64,000 bases of DNA, taken from positions 208,210 to 272,209 of the forward strand of contig NZ_AOLJ01000022.1 in NCBI RefSeq assembly GCF_000336775.1. The letters run 5' to 3'. The stretch is from Haloferax gibbonsii ATCC 33959. GTDB lineage: Archaea; Halobacteriota; Halobacteria; Halobacteriales; Haloferacaceae. Below are positions 25,624 to 34,808 of this stretch, piece after piece. The notes beneath the pieces were generated by a model. That model was not told where the DNA came from. It saw only the letters and a program-made list of their open reading frames with translations, and did no database searches. How positions within the stretch are numbered: the first letter of the stretch is position 1; each line of letters begins with the position of its first letter. The translations under genes and the position numbers were made by a program.

Positions 25624-26955
25624 ATGGAACCGTTGCGGACAGACGAGGTGGGGGACCATCTCGTCAGCAGGTCGGTTCGACTGTCTGCGCCGCCCGTCTC
25701 GGCGTCGCTCGCGACGATGCGCCGCCCGCGGGCGCTGTGGACCGCCCCCGACGAGCCGACAGTCGTCGGCGGCGGCGTCGCCGTGGCCGTCGAGGCCGAC
25801 GGCCCCGAGCGACTCGCGCGCGTCCGCGAGACGGCCACGTCGCTGTTCGACGGCGCTGACGTTGACGCCCCCGACGCCGCCCGCCCGCGATTCTTCGGCG
25901 GCCTCGCCTTCCACGAGGAGGCGACCGGCCGCGACCCGTGGGCCGACTTCCCGGCCGCGCGCTTCGTCGTCCCCGAGGTGCAGGTCGCCTTCGACGGCGA
26001 CGACGCGTGGCTCACGGTCACCGCCGTCGGCGCGGACGCCGACCCCGAGGGCGTCGGCGACCGACTCGACGAGGTCCGCGAGACGCTCGAATCGCTCGAC
26101 GACGCTCCCCCCGAGGGACCGCCGGGCGTCTCGAACCGCCACCGGACGACCTCGGTCGAGGCGTGGCACGAGAGCGTCGACGCCGCGGTCTCTCGCATCC
26201 GCGCCGGCGACCTTCAGAAGGTCGTCCTCGCGCAGGCGCTCGAAGTCGAACTCGACCGCCCCGCCGCCGCGCCCGACCTGCTCGCCCGCCTCGGTCGGAC
26301 GTACCCCGACTGCCACCGCTTCCTCGTCGAACCGAACGGCGGGGCGAGTTTCCTCGGCGCGACGCCCGAGCGACTCGTCTCGCTCCGCGGCCGCGAGGTC
26401 GAGACCGGCGCGCTCGCCGGGACGACCGGCCGCGGCGACACCGACGACGAAGACGAGTGGCTGGCGAACGAACTGCTCGGAAGCGAGAAGGACAACCACG
26501 AACACGAACTCGTCGCGGAGACGATTCGGGAACAGCTCGCCCCGCTTTCGGCCGAGATTCGCGTCGGCGACCGCGGGATTCGGAAGCTGGCGACCGTCCA
26601 GCACCTCTGGACGCCCATCGACGCGACGCTCGAACGCGACGAACACGTCCTTTCTCTCGTGGACGCGCTCCACCCGACGCCCGCGGTCGGCGGCCTCCCG
26701 CCGGAGGCCGCCCTCGACGTGATTCGAGACACCGAACCGTTCGACCGCGGCTGGTACGCCGCGCCGGTCGGCTGGTTCGACGCCGACGGCGACGGCAGTT
26801 TCGCGGTCGCCCTCCGCTCGGCCATCGTCGAGGAGACGCTGGCGACGCTCTTTGCGGGCGTCGGCCTCGTCGCCGACTCCGACCCCGACGCGGAGTGGGA
26901 CGAGGTGCAACTGAAGTACCGACCCATCCTCGACGAACTCGAACGCGACGACTGA
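25624..26955 (+). CDS. menF: Isochorismate synthase
   Basis: A 443-residue chorismate-using enzyme that makes isochorismate, the first step of menaquinone synthesis. The C-terminal catalytic region shows RIRAGDLQKVVLAQALEVEL, FLGATPERLVSLRGREVETGALAGT, LGSEKDNHEHELV, and LHPTPAVGGLPP, all typical of the MenF/EntC/TrpE family; the context (menD directly downstream) selects MenF. The ATG at 25624 starts after a stretch that lacks coding character. It is the first of five menaquinone genes in this region. Confidence 0.93.
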   Translation: MEPLRTDEVGDHLVSRSVRLSAPPVSASLATMRRPRALWTAPDEPTVVGGGVAVAVEADGPERLARVRETATSLFDGADVDAPDAARPRFFGGLAFHEEATGRDPWADFPAARFVVPEVQVAFDGDDAWLTVTAVGADADPEGVGDRLDEVRETLESLDDAPPEGPPGVSNRHRTTSVEAWHESVDAAVSRIRAGDLQKVVLAQALEVELDRPAAAPDLLARLGRTYPDCHRFLVEPNGGASFLGATPERLVSLRGREVETGALAGTTGRGDTDDEDEWLANELLGSEKDNHEHELVAETIREQLAPLSAEIRVGDRGIRKLATVQHLWTPIDATLERDEHVLSLVDALHPTPAVGGLPPEAALDVIRDTEPFDRGWYAAPVGWFDADGDGSFAVALRSAIVEETLATLFAGVGLVADSDPDAEWDEVQLKYRPILDELERDD

Positions 26956-27026
26956 GTTCGAGGCTGGCGACCGACGCCGACGACCGACTCCGACTCGATT
27001 CACCCCGATTTGACGACCCAGACGAG

Positions 27027-28775
27027 ATGACAGCACCGAACCGAAACGCCCTCTGGGCACGGACCTTCGCCGACGAACTGGCACGCACCGGCATCGACGC
27101 GGTGTGCATCGCACCCGGCAGTCGCTCGACGCCCCTCACGGAGGCGTTCGACCGCCACGACGACATCGAGACGTTCTCGCACCTCGACGAGCGCTCGGCG
27201 GCCTACTTCGCGCTCGGCCGCGCCCGGCGCACGGGCGAGGTGACGCCCGTTCTCTGCACCTCGGGCACCGCCGCGGCCAACTTCCACCCCGCCGTCATCG
27301 AGGCGTCGCAGGCCCGCGTGCCGATGCTCGTCCTCACGGCCGACCGACCGCCGGAACTCCGCGACAGCGGGGCCAATCAGACTATCGACCAGGAGAAGCT
27401 CTACGGCGACGCCGTCCGCTGGTACAAGGACATGCCCGAACCGGAGGCCACCGACAGGAAACTCCGGAGCCTCCGAACCACCGCCGGCCGCGCGGTCTCC
27501 GAGGCAACCGGCGTCGACGCCGGTCCCGTCCACCTCAACTTCCCCTTCAGAAAGCCGCTCGAACCGACGTACGTCGAGGGCGACGTGCCCGCCGACCTCG
27601 ACCCCGAGGCGCTCGACGGCCGGAGCGGGAGCCGACCCTACGTCAAGACGACCGCGGGCGCGCCGGAACTCTCCGAGGACCACCTCCGAAAGCTCGCCGA
27701 CGACCTCGCGGTCGACCGCGGACTCATCGTCGCCGGTCCCGCCGACCCGCCCGGATTCAACGCCGAGGCCGTCGCCGCGTTCGCCCACGCGACCGGCTTC
27801 CCCGTCGTCGCTGACCCGCTTTCGGGACTCCGCTTCGGCGGCCACACCCGGACGACGACCGTCCTCGGCGGCTACGACGCCTACCTCGACGAGCGCGTCA
27901 CCGCCGACTGGCCCGACCCCGAAGTCGTCGTCCGCATCGGCGCGTCGCCGACCTCGAAGGCGCTCCGGAAGTACCTCGCGCGCACCGACGCCCGGCAGTA
28001 CCTCGTCGACCCGACGGGCCGCTGGCGCGAGGCCGAGTTCGGGGCGACCGACCTCGTTGAGGCCGAGCCCTCGGTACTCGCGTGGCGGCTCTCGCAACTC
28101 ATCCGCAACCGCCCCGACGAGGCGTGGAACGCGCTGTGGTCCGACGCGGAAGACGCCTACTGGAGCCTCGTCGACGACGAGACCGACGCCTTCGAGGGCC
28201 GGCTCGCGGCCGACGTGGCCGACCTCGCGCCCGAGCCCGCGACGCTGTTCGTCTCGAACTCCATGCCCGTCCGCGACCTCGACCGCTTCGCGCGACCCTC
28301 GACGAAGTCCCGCACGGTCCTCGGGAACCGCGGCGCGTCCGGCATCGACGGTATCGTCTCCTCGGCGCTCGGAGCCGGCTCCGCGGCGACCGACCATCTG
28401 ACGCTCCTGACCGGCGACCTCGCGTACTACCACGACATGAACGGCCTGCTCGCGCTCGGCCGCCTCGGGGTGGACGCGACCATCGTCCTCGTCAACAACG
28501 ACGGCGGCGGCATCTTCCACATGCTCCCCATCGAGGGGTACGAGCCGCCCTTCACGGACCAGTTCAAGACGCCCCACGGTCTCGACTTCGCGGCCACGGA
28601 GGACCTCTACGACCTCTCGTTCGCGTCGGTCGACCCGGACGACTTCCGCGACGCCTACGCCGAGTCGGTCGCCACCGACGGCACCGACGTCATCGAGGTC
28701 CGGACCGACGCCGAGTCCTCTCACCGCGTGCGCGAGCGCATCGCCGAGCGCGCCAGAGAGCGACTGTCCGACTAA
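27027..28775 (+). CDS. menD: MenD (SEPHCHC synthase)
   Basis: A 582-residue thiamine-diphosphate enzyme that joins 2-oxoglutarate to isochorismate. The N-terminal domain contains the glutamate region DAVCIAPGSRSTPL...FSHLDERSAAYFALG; the middle has VHLNFPFRKPLEP. The C-terminal ThDP-binding motif is LTGDLAYYHDMNGLLAL...VLVNNDGGGIFHMLP. Length is normal for MenD. It follows menF by 71 bases on the same strand. Confidence 0.95.
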   Translation: MTAPNRNALWARTFADELARTGIDAVCIAPGSRSTPLTEAFDRHDDIETFSHLDERSAAYFALGRARRTGEVTPVLCTSGTAAANFHPAVIEASQARVPMLVLTADRPPELRDSGANQTIDQEKLYGDAVRWYKDMPEPEATDRKLRSLRTTAGRAVSEATGVDAGPVHLNFPFRKPLEPTYVEGDVPADLDPEALDGRSGSRPYVKTTAGAPELSEDHLRKLADDLAVDRGLIVAGPADPPGFNAEAVAAFAHATGFPVVADPLSGLRFGGHTRTTTVLGGYDAYLDERVTADWPDPEVVVRIGASPTSKALRKYLARTDARQYLVDPTGRWREAEFGATDLVEAEPSVLAWRLSQLIRNRPDEAWNALWSDAEDAYWSLVDDETDAFEGRLAADVADLAPEPATLFVSNSMPVRDLDRFARPSTKSRTVLGNRGASGIDGIVSSALGAGSAATDHLTLLTGDLAYYHDMNGLLALGRLGVDATIVLVNNDGGGIFHMLPIEGYEPPFTDQFKTPHGLDFAATEDLYDLSFASVDPDDFRDAYAESVATDGTDVIEVRTDAESSHRVRERIAERARERLSD

Positions 28776-28826
28776 CCGAACCAGTCGACCGACTGACTTT
28801 TCTCCCGCGCTCCGAATCGTGGCGAC

Positions 28827-29339
28827 ATGCCCTCCGAACTCTTCCGCCAGTACCGCGGCAGCGTCTACGCCGTCGCCGGGTTCCTCGGCGTTCTCGCGTT
28901 CGCCTACGCGACCGTCGTCGCGTACGAACCCCTCGCCGGGGTCTTCGCCGGCGGGACCGTCGTCTTCGGCGTGGTGCTTCTCTCGGACCTCGCCGAGCGC
29001 GGCTATCCCCCGGCGCTCGGCCGCTACTGGACGCTCGCGCTCGTCGCGGTCGTGGTCGCCTTTCCCGTCCTCTGGTTCGTCGTCCAGCGGCCCCTGACGG
29101 GCCTCGGCCTCGCGCCGCTCGTCGCCGTGGTCGCTTGGGGGCTCGCGCGGTTCAAAGCCGGCGGCTACCCCGAGTCGATGGGCCGCCGCCGGTCGCTCGC
29201 GACCGCGTTCGTCGGGACGGGGCTCGTCGCCTACGGCTCCGTGGCCGGAACGACCGCCTTTCTCGTCGGCATCGCGGCCGCGGTACTCGTCGGACTGGCG
29301 TCGTGGCTGACGAGTCCGCGCGGCCCGCTTCGAGACTGA
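28827..29339 (+). CDS. Conserved membrane protein in the menaquinone region
   Basis: A 170-residue integral membrane protein with about five or six transmembrane segments and basic loops (LARFKAGGYPESMGRRRS). I do not recognise a named family. It follows menD by 51 bases on the same strand and may share its transcript, which is the only hint of function. Confidence 0.7.
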   Translation: MPSELFRQYRGSVYAVAGFLGVLAFAYATVVAYEPLAGVFAGGTVVFGVVLLSDLAERGYPPALGRYWTLALVAVVVAFPVLWFVVQRPLTGLGLAPLVAVVAWGLARFKAGGYPESMGRRRSLATAFVGTGLVAYGSVAGTTAFLVGIAAAVLVGLASWLTSPRGPLRD

Positions 29340-29348
29340 CTGACCCAC

Positions 29349-29867
29349 TCACTCCGCGTCGGAAGCGTCGGCCGAGACAGCTGACTTCGCCCACGGCCCG
29401 ACGAGCCGCCCGGCCGCCCAGTAACAGCCGGCGTCGAGGACGACCGACAGGCCGCCGATGACTCCGCCGACGACGCTCGCGGCCGCGACGCCGATGAGCG
29501 CGATGAACGCCAGCGAGAGGAGCGGGGCTCCGTTCAGAACCGCGCCGACGAGGACCACTCCGAGGAGGAACGCCGCCCCGATGAGCGCGCCCGCCGCGAA
29601 CCCGCGGAGGACGAGTCGCCAGAGTCCGCGGAGACCGTTCCGCAGGTCGGCCAGCCCGCCGTCAGCCAGCGCCCGCCGGGTCGCGGCCGCGGTGAGGAGC
29701 CACAGGTAGGCGAAGACGGCGACGCCGGGGAGCGTCCCGAAGTTGGCGAGTTCGCCTTCGAGCGCGCCGCTCGCGTGCGCCGCGACGAGTCCGACGAGGC
29801 TCAGGGCGACGAGGTTGAACGACGAGACGACCCACGCCTCGAAGCGGCCGGCGGCGGCCTCAGCCAT
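29349..29867 (-). CDS. Conserved membrane protein downstream of CopD-like gene
   Basis: A 172-residue protein with four to five transmembrane segments, rich in Ala, Gly and Val. The start at 29867 overlaps the CopD-like gene by eight bases, so the two are probably coupled and the products may form one membrane unit. No family is recognised. Confidence 0.65.
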   Translation of the reverse strand: MAEAAAGRFEAWVVSSFNLVALSLVGLVAAHASGALEGELANFGTLPGVAVFAYLWLLTAAATRRALADGGLADLRNGLRGLWRLVLRGFAAGALIGAAFLLGVVLVGAVLNGAPLLSLAFIALIGVAAASVVGGVIGGLSVVLDAGCYWAAGRLVGPWAKSAVSADASDAE

Positions 29868-30324
29868 GGGCCAACACCTCCGCGAGCGCGACGAGGACGA
29901 GGAGCGCGGCGGCGGTCGCGCCGTAGCTCTTCGCGAGGAGCGAGCGCCCGGCACCCGCCGGATGGTCTCGTCGGACCCTGAGCGCGACGAGCGTCCGGAC
30001 GAACGACCCGAGGACGAACGCGGTCACCGCGAGGAGCTTCACCGTCAGTATCGTTCCCCAGCGGCCGGACGGGCCGGGCGGACCGAGCGCGCCGAGGTTG
30101 CCGACGCCGGTGACGACCATCGCGCCCATCGCCGCCCAGAAGACCCACTCGTAGGTGGTCGCGAGAGGCGACGGGTCGCCGACGGCCCCGGCCGAGCTAT
30201 CTGCTCTCTTGCTCCCGGAACCGGGCGCTCTGAGCGTCGCCCACGCGAACACTGCGCCACCGAAGACGAGCGCCATCCCGACGATGTGAACGAATCTGAC
30301 GAGGAGGCTGGTCGCGGCCGACAT
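29860..30324 (-). CDS. CopD-family membrane protein
   Basis: A 154-residue protein with four membrane segments. The first, RFVHIVGMALVFGGAVFAWATL, has the histidine typical of the CopD / DUF2269-like family; others are VFWAAMGAMVVTGVGNLG and a third with LTVKLLAVTAFVLGSFV. Members are linked to copper tolerance or heme/quinone-related electron transport. The start at 30324 (MSAATSLL) matches the beginning of the first helix. It is divergent from menB. Confidence 0.72.
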   Translation of the reverse strand: MSAATSLLVRFVHIVGMALVFGGAVFAWATLRAPGSGSKRADSSAGAVGDPSPLATTYEWVFWAAMGAMVVTGVGNLGALGPPGPSGRWGTILTVKLLAVTAFVLGSFVRTLVALRVRRDHPAGAGRSLLAKSYGATAAALLVLVALAEVLAHG

Positions 30325-30442
30325 ACGCGAGAGTAGTTCGTCGGCTGACAAATAGTTCCGGGCCGAGCGGGGAACGCGCCGCCACTCGGCCCCACCATCG
30401 CCGCAAGCGAATCTTTTTGCGCCGCCCGCGCCGCCACTCGGT

Positions 30443-31360
30443 ATGGTCTCGGAGATTTTCGACCCCGACCGCTGGGAGCCCGTCCCGGGGTCCGACGAGT
30501 TCGACGACATCACCTACCACCGCGCCGTCGACGTGCCGGCGGTCCGCATCGCGTTCGACCGCCCCGAGGTCCGGAACGCCTTCCGACCCGGAACCGTGGA
30601 CGAACTCTACGCCGCGCTCGACGACGCCAGAAAGCGCGCGAACGTCGGGTGCGTCCTCCTGACCGGTAACGGTCCCTCCGAGAAGGACGGCGGCTGGGCG
30701 TTCTGTTCCGGCGGCGACCAGTCGGTCCGCGGCGGCTCGGGCTACGAGTACCGCGACGACGACGAGGCCGACGCCTCCGACGACCCGCTCGTCCGCGAGG
30801 CGAAGGCCGGTCGCCTGCACATCCTCGAAGTCCAGCGGCTCATCCGCTTCATGCCCAAACCCGTCGTCGCCGTCGTGCCGGGGTGGGCCGTCGGCGGCGG
30901 CCACTCCCTGCACGTCGTCTGCGACATGACGCTCGCGTCCGAGGAGCACGCGAAGTTCCTCCAGACCGACCCCGACGTGGCCTCCTTCGACGGCGGCTTC
31001 GGCTCCGCGTACCTCGCCAAGCAGGTCGGCCAGAAGAAGGCCCGCGAGGTGTTCTTCATGGGCAAGACCTACTCCGCCGAGGAGGCCGTCGACATGGGCA
31101 TGGCGAACGAGGCGATTCCCCACGAGGAGCTAGAGGACGTGGCGCTGGAGTGGGCCGACGAGATGACGAAGAAGTCGCCGACGGCCATGCGCATGCTCAA
31201 GTACGCCTTCAACATGACCGACGACGGCATGGTCGGCCAGCAGGTGTTCGCCGGCGAGGCGACCCGGCTCGCCTACATGACCGAAGAGGCCCAAGAGGGC
31301 CGCGACGCCTTCCTCGAAAAGCGCGAGCCGCGCTTCCGCGACTACCCGTGGCACTACTGA
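30443..31360 (+). CDS. menB: 1,4-dihydroxy-2-naphthoyl-CoA synthase
   Basis: A 305-residue crotonase-fold enzyme that closes the naphthoquinone ring in menaquinone synthesis. MenB-specific features are FCSGGDQSVRGGSGY, where the loop bears the catalytic region, PKPVVAVVPGWAVGGGHSLHVVCDMTLAS, TDPDVASFDGGFGSAYLAKQVG, and the C-terminal REPRFRDYPWHY signature. Length is close to the usual ~285-300 residues. It stands between the two leftward membrane genes and the iron-controlled pair. Confidence 0.95.
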   Translation: MVSEIFDPDRWEPVPGSDEFDDITYHRAVDVPAVRIAFDRPEVRNAFRPGTVDELYAALDDARKRANVGCVLLTGNGPSEKDGGWAFCSGGDQSVRGGSGYEYRDDDEADASDDPLVREAKAGRLHILEVQRLIRFMPKPVVAVVPGWAVGGGHSLHVVCDMTLASEEHAKFLQTDPDVASFDGGFGSAYLAKQVGQKKAREVFFMGKTYSAEEAVDMGMANEAIPHEELEDVALEWADEMTKKSPTAMRMLKYAFNMTDDGMVGQQVFAGEATRLAYMTEEAQEGRDAFLEKREPRFRDYPWHY

Positions 31361-31477
31361 GGGTCTGACGCCGACTCTCGCCGGACGCCGGACCCGCAAC
31401 CGCGATGCGGTCCCTCCCGTCGGGCCAAGACACGTCGCCTCGCCAATGTTTAGGCCGGCCGAAAAATAGGAACGCTC

Positions 31478-31500
31478 TTATACATTTAGGTTAGCCTAAA
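31478..31500 (+). promoter_or_regulatory. TATA box with DtxR/IdeR-like iron box
   Basis: CTTATAC at 31478-31484 is followed at once by TTTAGGTTAGCCTAAA at 31485-31500, and the ATG is at 31505. The second element is a near-perfect inverted repeat and matches the DtxR/IdeR consensus core TTAGGTTAGCCTAA. Its place between TATA and start codon is where an iron-loaded repressor would block transcription, fitting the siderophore-type gene behind it. A weaker look-alike (GTTTAGGCCGGCCGAAA) lies at 31448-31464. Confidence 0.75.
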
Positions 31501-31504
31501 CCCC

Positions 31505-32716
31505 ATGGAAGAGAAATCAACCGGGCGGGAGGGACTCACGCGACGCAACTACATTCGGTACGGCGGCACGGCTCTCGGGGCCGGGATGCTCACCGGCTGT
31601 ACGTCGGACTCGTCGGGGAGCGACGAGACGACCACGGCGGCCGAGACGACGACCGAGGAAGCGACTGAAACGGAGACCGCGACCCAGACGACCGAGGCGG
31701 ACTCCTCGTACTCGGTGACGATGGAGCCGATGGGCGAGGTCGCGTTCGACTCGGTCCCCGAGTCGTGGGCCGCCTACGACGGCGGCTACGCGGACATGGC
31801 CGTCGCGCTCGGCGTCGGCGACGGGCTGACCGGCGTCGGCGGCGCGGGCCGGTACTACACCTACGTCTACGACGAACTCCCCGGCGTGAGCGTCGACCGC
31901 GAGCAAATCGAGGCGTACCCCGAGGTCCGGACGAAAGAGGAGTTCTACGAACTCGACAGCGACGTCCACCTCTACGACCCCAACATGCTCGTCAACTGGT
32001 TCGACTGGGACCAAGCCGACGTGGACGAAATCGCGGAGAACGTCGCCCCGTTCGTCGGCAACCTCGTCTTCCGCCGGTCGGACGGCTGGCACGACTACCG
32101 CTACTACACGCTCTACGAGGCGTTCGAGAAGGTCGCGCAGGTGTTCCAGCGCGAGGACCGCTACGAGGCGTTCGAGGCGTTCCACGACGAGTTCATCGCG
32201 GAGATACAGGCGGAACTGCCGCCCGCGGACGAGCGCCCGAACGTCTTTCTCACCTTCGAAGGGACGACCGAACCCGAGACGTTCTCGCCGTACCGCCTCA
32301 ACGACAAGGGCACGAGCAAAAAGCAGTGGAACGACCTCGGCGTCATCGACGCGCTCTCGGGGACCGACATCGAGAATCTCAGCACGACCAATCGCGGCGA
32401 ACTCGACTACGAGAACCTCCTCGAAATCGACCCCGACGTGATTCTGGTCCGCGGCCACGAGCGCAAGACGCCCGAGGAGTTCCGCGACACCGTCCTCGCG
32501 TACATGGAGGACCACCCCGTCGGCGGCGAACTGGCGGCCGTCCAGAACGGTCGGGTCTACCGCGGCGGCTACCTGTTCCAGGGGCCGATTCACAACCTGT
32601 TCCTGACCGAGCGCGCCGCAAAACAGATGTACCCCGACGTGTTCGGCGACGTGACGGACGACGCCGAACTGTTCGACCGCCAGCGCGTCGCGGACATCGT
32701 CAACGGGGAGTTCTGA
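31505..32716 (+). CDS. Iron-siderophore type ABC substrate-binding lipoprotein
   Basis: A 403-residue periplasmic-binding-like protein for Fe(III)-siderophore or cobalamin-type ligands. It starts with a Tat signal (LTRRNYIRYGGTALGAG) ending in a lipobox (MLTGC), then a Thr/Glu-rich linker, then a FecB/BtuF-like domain (VAFDSVPESWAAYDGG... VIDALSGTDIENLS... LLEIDPDVILVRG ... NGRVYRGGYLFQGPIHNLF). It should be exported folded and lipid-anchored. No permease or ATPase gene is adjacent. Transcription is probably iron-controlled through the box immediately upstream. It is followed after one base by an FAD oxidoreductase gene. Confidence 0.88.
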   Translation: MEEKSTGREGLTRRNYIRYGGTALGAGMLTGCTSDSSGSDETTTAAETTTEEATETETATQTTEADSSYSVTMEPMGEVAFDSVPESWAAYDGGYADMAVALGVGDGLTGVGGAGRYYTYVYDELPGVSVDREQIEAYPEVRTKEEFYELDSDVHLYDPNMLVNWFDWDQADVDEIAENVAPFVGNLVFRRSDGWHDYRYYTLYEAFEKVAQVFQREDRYEAFEAFHDEFIAEIQAELPPADERPNVFLTFEGTTEPETFSPYRLNDKGTSKKQWNDLGVIDALSGTDIENLSTTNRGELDYENLLEIDPDVILVRGHERKTPEEFRDTVLAYMEDHPVGGELAAVQNGRVYRGGYLFQGPIHNLFLTERAAKQMYPDVFGDVTDDAELFDRQRVADIVNGEF

Positions 32717-32717
32717 G

Positions 32718-33686
32718 ATGGCGGACGCCGAGCGCTCGGAGGGGACGACGACGGCGACAGCGACCGACCCCGAAGCGGCGGCGTTCGACTACGACGTGGC
32801 CATCGTCGGCGGCGGGCCGACGGGCTGCTCGGCGGGCGTCTTCACCGGCCGGTACGGCCTCGACACCGTCGTCTTCGACCGCGGCCGGTCGTCGCTCCAG
32901 CGCTGTGCCTATCTGGAGAACTACCTCGGCTTTCCCGGCGGCGTCGACGTCGAGACGTTCTACGAACTCATCCACGACCACGTCGAGGCGGCCGGCTGCG
33001 ACCTCGTTCCGGAGCTCGTCGAGGCGGTCGAACCCGCCGGCGGCGACGGGAGCGAGACCGCGGACGCCGCCGGGCCGAGCTTCGAGGTCACGACGCAGGA
33101 CGGCGAGACCGTCACGGCGAGGCGGGTCGTCGCGGCCGCCCGCTACGGCGGCGACTTCCTCGAACCGCTCGGCGACGACGAGATGTTCGTCACCTACGAG
33201 TACGACGGCGAGACGCGGACGAAGTTCGACCGCGACTACGCCGACGTCGAGGGCCGGACAGCCATCGACGGCCTGTACGTCGCCGCGCCGGTGAGCGAGG
33301 TCAACGTGCAGGCCATCATGTCGGCCGGACAGGGCGCGCGCGTCGGCCGGTCGGTCATCACCGACCACCGCCTCGAACAGGGGTATCCCGAGGACCTCGC
33401 GGCCCACTGGGACTGGATACGGCCCGAGGCGGAACTCGCCGACGAGGAGACCGCCCGCGACGACTGGCGCGAGCGGTTCGACAGCCGGGTCCCCGATGAC
33501 TGCGACCTCCCCGAGGAGCGACTCCACGAACTCCGCGAGGCCGACGTGGAGCGCCAACGCGAGATGTACGTCTCCGAGGAGACAGTCGAAACCCGGGCCA
33601 AGCGCGGTCGCGAGCGACTCGCCGACCACCTCGGCGTCGACGCCGATTCCGGTCCCGCCGCCGATTCCGCTTCCGACTCCGAATAG
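32718..33686 (+). CDS. FAD-dependent oxidoreductase paired with the siderophore-binding gene
   Basis: A 322-residue flavoprotein with a dinucleotide-binding motif DVAIVGGGPTGCSAGVFTGRYGLDTVVFDRG of the thioredoxin reductase-like class. The usual redox-active CxxC is absent, and no intact second NAD(P)-binding motif was noticed. The C-terminal ~120 residues are a charged helical extension (ERLHELREADVERQREMYVSEETVETRAKRG). The gene begins one base after the binding-protein stop, so the pair is an operon under the same iron box. A ferric-siderophore reductase or release factor is an attractive reading, but it is inference. Confidence 0.75.
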   Translation: MADAERSEGTTTATATDPEAAAFDYDVAIVGGGPTGCSAGVFTGRYGLDTVVFDRGRSSLQRCAYLENYLGFPGGVDVETFYELIHDHVEAAGCDLVPELVEAVEPAGGDGSETADAAGPSFEVTTQDGETVTARRVVAAARYGGDFLEPLGDDEMFVTYEYDGETRTKFDRDYADVEGRTAIDGLYVAAPVSEVNVQAIMSAGQGARVGRSVITDHRLEQGYPEDLAAHWDWIRPEAELADEETARDDWRERFDSRVPDDCDLPEERLHELREADVERQREMYVSEETVETRAKRGRERLADHLGVDADSGPAADSASDSE

Positions 33687-33867
33687 CGAGTCATCGACGA
33701 CCCCGGTCGGCGACGGCGATGACCACGTCGTCGCCGACACCGGGGGCGCGACCGGCTCGTCAGGACCGACGCGCACGCCGGGGGGCCGTCGTCTCCCACC
33801 CACCGCCCCGGCGTCGCGCGCTTTCGGATAGGAACTTACTCACTGCTTCGGCCCTCGTGTGCAGACA

Positions 33868-34806
33868 ATGAGCACGCAGGACATCTCTCGCAGGCGGGCG
33901 TGGGTGATGGCGTCGCGGCCGCAGACGCTCCCGGCGGCCGCCGCGCCGGTCGTCGTCGGCACCGCGGTCGCCGTCCACGCCGACCTGTTCGCCCCGCTCC
34001 CCGCGCTCGCGGCGCTCGTGGGCGCGCTTCTCATCCAAGTCGGGACCAACTTCGCCAACGACTACTACGACGCGGTGCAGGGCGCGGACACCGAGGCCCG
34101 CGAGGGCTTCACCCGCGTCACCGCCGGCGGGCTCATCCCGCCGGCCGAGGTCAAGCGGGCGATGTATCTGACCTTCGCCGCCGCCATCCTCCTCGGCACC
34201 TACCTCGTCTACGTCGGCGGCGTGCCCATCCTCGTCATCGGCCTGCTCTCTGTCGCTTCGGGCATCGCCTACACCGGCGGCCCGTACCCCCTCGGCTACC
34301 ACGGCCTCGGCGACCTGTTCGTCTTCGTCTTCTTCGGCCTCGTCGCCGTCGTCGGAACGTTCTACGTGCAGGCCGCGAGCGTCCTCGCCGCCCCGCTCAC
34401 GGTCGGAATCCCGGAGGGAACCGTCACGCTCGTCGCCGTCGTCGCCAGCCTCCCAATCGCGGCCATCTCCACGAACATCCTCGTCGTGAACAACGTCCGC
34501 GACAAGGAGGAAGACGCGACCACGGGCAAGCGGACCCTCGCGGTCCGGTTCGGCTACGGTTTCGCCCGCGCCGAGTACGTCGCCATGCTCGCGCTCGCCT
34601 ACGTCGTCCCCGCCTACCTGTGGACCCGCGCGGGCTTCGACTGGTTCGTCCTTCTCCCCATGTTCTCGATGCCCGTCGCGGCCCGCATCGCGCGGACGGT
34701 CGTCACCGAGACGAAAGGCGAGAAGCTCAACCCCGCGCTCGAAGACACGGGCAAACTCCTCGCGCTCTACGCCGTCCTCTTCTCGGTCGGCCTCGTCCTC
34801 GCGTGA
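33868..34806 (+). CDS. menA: 1,4-dihydroxy-2-naphthoate polyprenyltransferase
   Basis: A 312-residue UbiA-superfamily membrane enzyme with about eight to nine transmembrane helices that attaches the isoprenoid chain to 1,4-dihydroxy-2-naphthoate. The two Asp-rich metal/diphosphate motifs are [15 protein letters not shown] and [22 protein letters not shown]; the latter is characteristic of MenA. ATG at 33868 is used (a GTG nine bases upstream is an alternative). It is followed after two bases by menC. Confidence 0.93.
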   Translation: MSTQDISRRRAWVMASRPQTLPAAAAPVVVGTAVAVHADLFAPLPALAALVGALLIQVGTNFANDYYDAVQGADTEAREGFTRVTAGGLIPPAEVKRAMYLTFAAAILLGTYLVYVGGVPILVIGLLSVASGIAYTGGPYPLGYHGLGDLFVFVFFGLVAVVGTFYVQAASVLAAPLTVGIPEGTVTLVAVVASLPIAAISTNILVVNNVRDKEEDATTGKRTLAVRFGYGFARAEYVAMLALAYVVPAYLWTRAGFDWFVLLPMFSMPVAARIARTVVTETKGEKLNPALEDTGKLLALYAVLFSVGLVLA

Positions 34807-34808
34807 CG

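Noticed and set aside
27000..29348. 782-codon minus-strand frame across menD
   Set aside because: Antisense to menD, arginine/glycine-rich without motifs; an artefact of high GC3.
31448..31464. Second iron box upstream of the siderophore-binding gene
   Set aside because: GTTTAGGCCGGCCGAAA shares the TTTAGG arm only; the centre is a GC palindrome unlike the DtxR consensus, so it is not claimed as an operator.
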